Shown: piece after piece, positions 18,537 through 19,546 of the stretch
Layout of the letters: each line of letters starts with the position of its first letter
How positions within the stretch are numbered: the first letter of the stretch is position 1
From: Hypholoma sublateritium FD-334 SS-4
Taxonomy: Eukaryota > Basidiomycota > Agaricomycetes > Agaricales > Strophariaceae
Assembly (NCBI GenBank): GCA_000827495.1
Contig: KN817519.1
Location: 995,074 to 1,014,619, forward strand
Direction: 5' to 3'
Length of the DNA: 19,546 nt
Position numbers and translations under genes: made by a program
The notes under the pieces: model-generated
What the model saw: the letters and a program-made list of their open reading frames with translations, nothing else
Told to the model about the DNA's origin: nothing
The model's database searches: none

Positions 18537-19546
18537 TTTATTAATAGAATTGAGTCCCAGAGCCCAAATTCTAACATCAATGGAATATGATATTGCAAAG
18601 CTACATGGAGCAACGAAATATAATGTTAAAAACCATTTGATTATTTAATCATTTAATGGAAGATGGTCTGGAGGACCTATATTTCTGCGGGCATATAATA
18701 AAGATTCATTATTTATTTTCGTACAGCCCTGGCTCTCACTTCTACGTGCGCACAGTCGGCCCCGTGGACCACGCGCGCGCGCCGCCGGCTTCATTGACGA
18801 GTTTCCATATGCACAGGGCCGGGGCTTGGCGGTGCTGTCGTTATTTATAGCCTGTAGTTTCTCGCTACCAAATTCTAGTATTAGAACAATATAGGTGTGC
18901 AAGACTATGTGTCTTAAAAATACCTTTTTAGGCGGTAAGGACTAAATGACATCACCGAGTGAGTATAGTTCTGCAAAGCCATATATGATGATCAAAGAGA
19001 AACGGTGATACAGAACCCTATGCCTCGATTCGGTGAGCATTGACCGGCGGCGGCCGGTCCATATCCAGCAGCTCATGATCACGTTTTATTGATAGCGTAC
19101 ATTGCTGCCGCAGTAGCGATCATATACGTTTGTACGACACCGCCTGTCTGAAATTAACATTTCAGATGCAGCGGACCAATTTTAATAGTCTAATAAATAT
19201 GGTTCGGGAAAATCATATTTCAGTATCAGTGGGAAATGGTCCAATTCCCCGCGCGTACGCGCATAGGCCACGCGAGCGCACCGCCGCCTTCATTGACGAA
19301 TTGCAAAAGCGCACTTGGCCTGTGCGCTCGTTAACAGCAGAAAGGCTTACCTCTCGCATGCGTGTTGCTGCGCGGGGTGCGCTGAGTGCTGGGCTGCTGT
19401 AGATTTTATTAATAGCACGTAGTTTCTGTGGACTATATGGTATCAGAAAGTATATATGGTCGTACGAAACCACTTGTCTAAAAATAACACCTCAGATGCA
19501 GCGGACTAAATGTCAATATCTAGTAAATATGGTTCTGGAAATTCAT
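18537..19546. repeat. Degenerate tandem repeat array, 245-320 bp period
   Basis: A landmark TTTATTRATAG (or close variant) recurs at 18537, 18841, 19085 and 19405, giving spacings of about 304, 244 and 320 bp. Other recurring blocks follow in order: TGTCT(T)AAAAATA or TGTCTGAAATTA, then CAGATGCAGCGGAC(C/T)AA, then ATATGGTTC.GGAAA, then CCGCCGSCTTCATTGACGARTT (18781 and 19278). The last unit runs off the right edge. Each unit has a GC-rich core flanked by AT-rich DNA. Two minus-strand frames resemble each other (NSSMKPAARARGP and NSSMKAAVRSRGL), but stops elsewhere argue for repeat DNA, not genes. No terminal repeats of a transposon are evident. Confidence 0.65.

Noticed and set aside
1..19546. 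tRNA or rRNA genes, CRISPR arrays, transposases, reverse transcriptase
   Set aside because: Looked for on both strands by motif; no convincing T-arm/anticodon structure, spaced identical repeats, or catalytic motifs were seen.

Overview
The window looks like nuclear DNA of a filamentous basidiomycete, probably an Agaricomycete (a wood-decay or related mushroom). The reasons are introns of about 50-70 nt with GT..CTRAY..AG structure, many exons per gene, C-rich codon third positions, and gene families typical of these fungi (LigE/UstS-related glutathione transferases and a fungal-type P450). It is an accessory, duplication-rich region: few intact genes and many decayed copies. Bases 1 to about 2510 carry scattered N calls, so reading-frame breaks there are less trustworthy than elsewhere.

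Layout. 1-1009: no recognised gene. 1013-1500 (-): decayed glutathione transferase (GST) copy. 2170-3164 (-): three-exon fragment of the cytoplasmic dynein heavy chain tail with an in-frame stop. 3491-3922 (-): short hypothetical ORF. 4080-5340, 8030-9230 and 9255-10020 (+): three diverged copies, A, B and C, of an unrecognised intron-containing gene family, apparently pseudogenes. 6270-6600 (+): possible remnant of a DUF6533-type membrane protein. 6696-7040 (-): unidentified spliced fragment.

The best-supported genes lie to the right, all on the minus strand. Two intact two-exon GSTs (11144-10338, 250 aa; 12496-11696, 248 aa) flank a third broken GST fragment (about 11665-11495). A 12-exon cytochrome P450 (16321-14105) could be spliced by hand into a complete 517-residue protein with every hallmark motif. 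A small three-exon gene of unknown function (17786-17318, 117 aa) has a clear TATA box. From about 18537 to the right edge the DNA is a degenerate tandem repeat with a 245-320 bp period.

Functionally, a membrane-anchored P450 next to soluble GSTs suggests phase I/phase II detoxification or secondary metabolism. This is inference: no biosynthetic core enzyme, transporter or regulator is visible. I found no clear evidence of a wholly new biological system. The most novel items are the A/B/C gene family, the small TATA-driven gene, and the unusual exon structure of the P450 (a 14-nt exon and a GC-AG intron).
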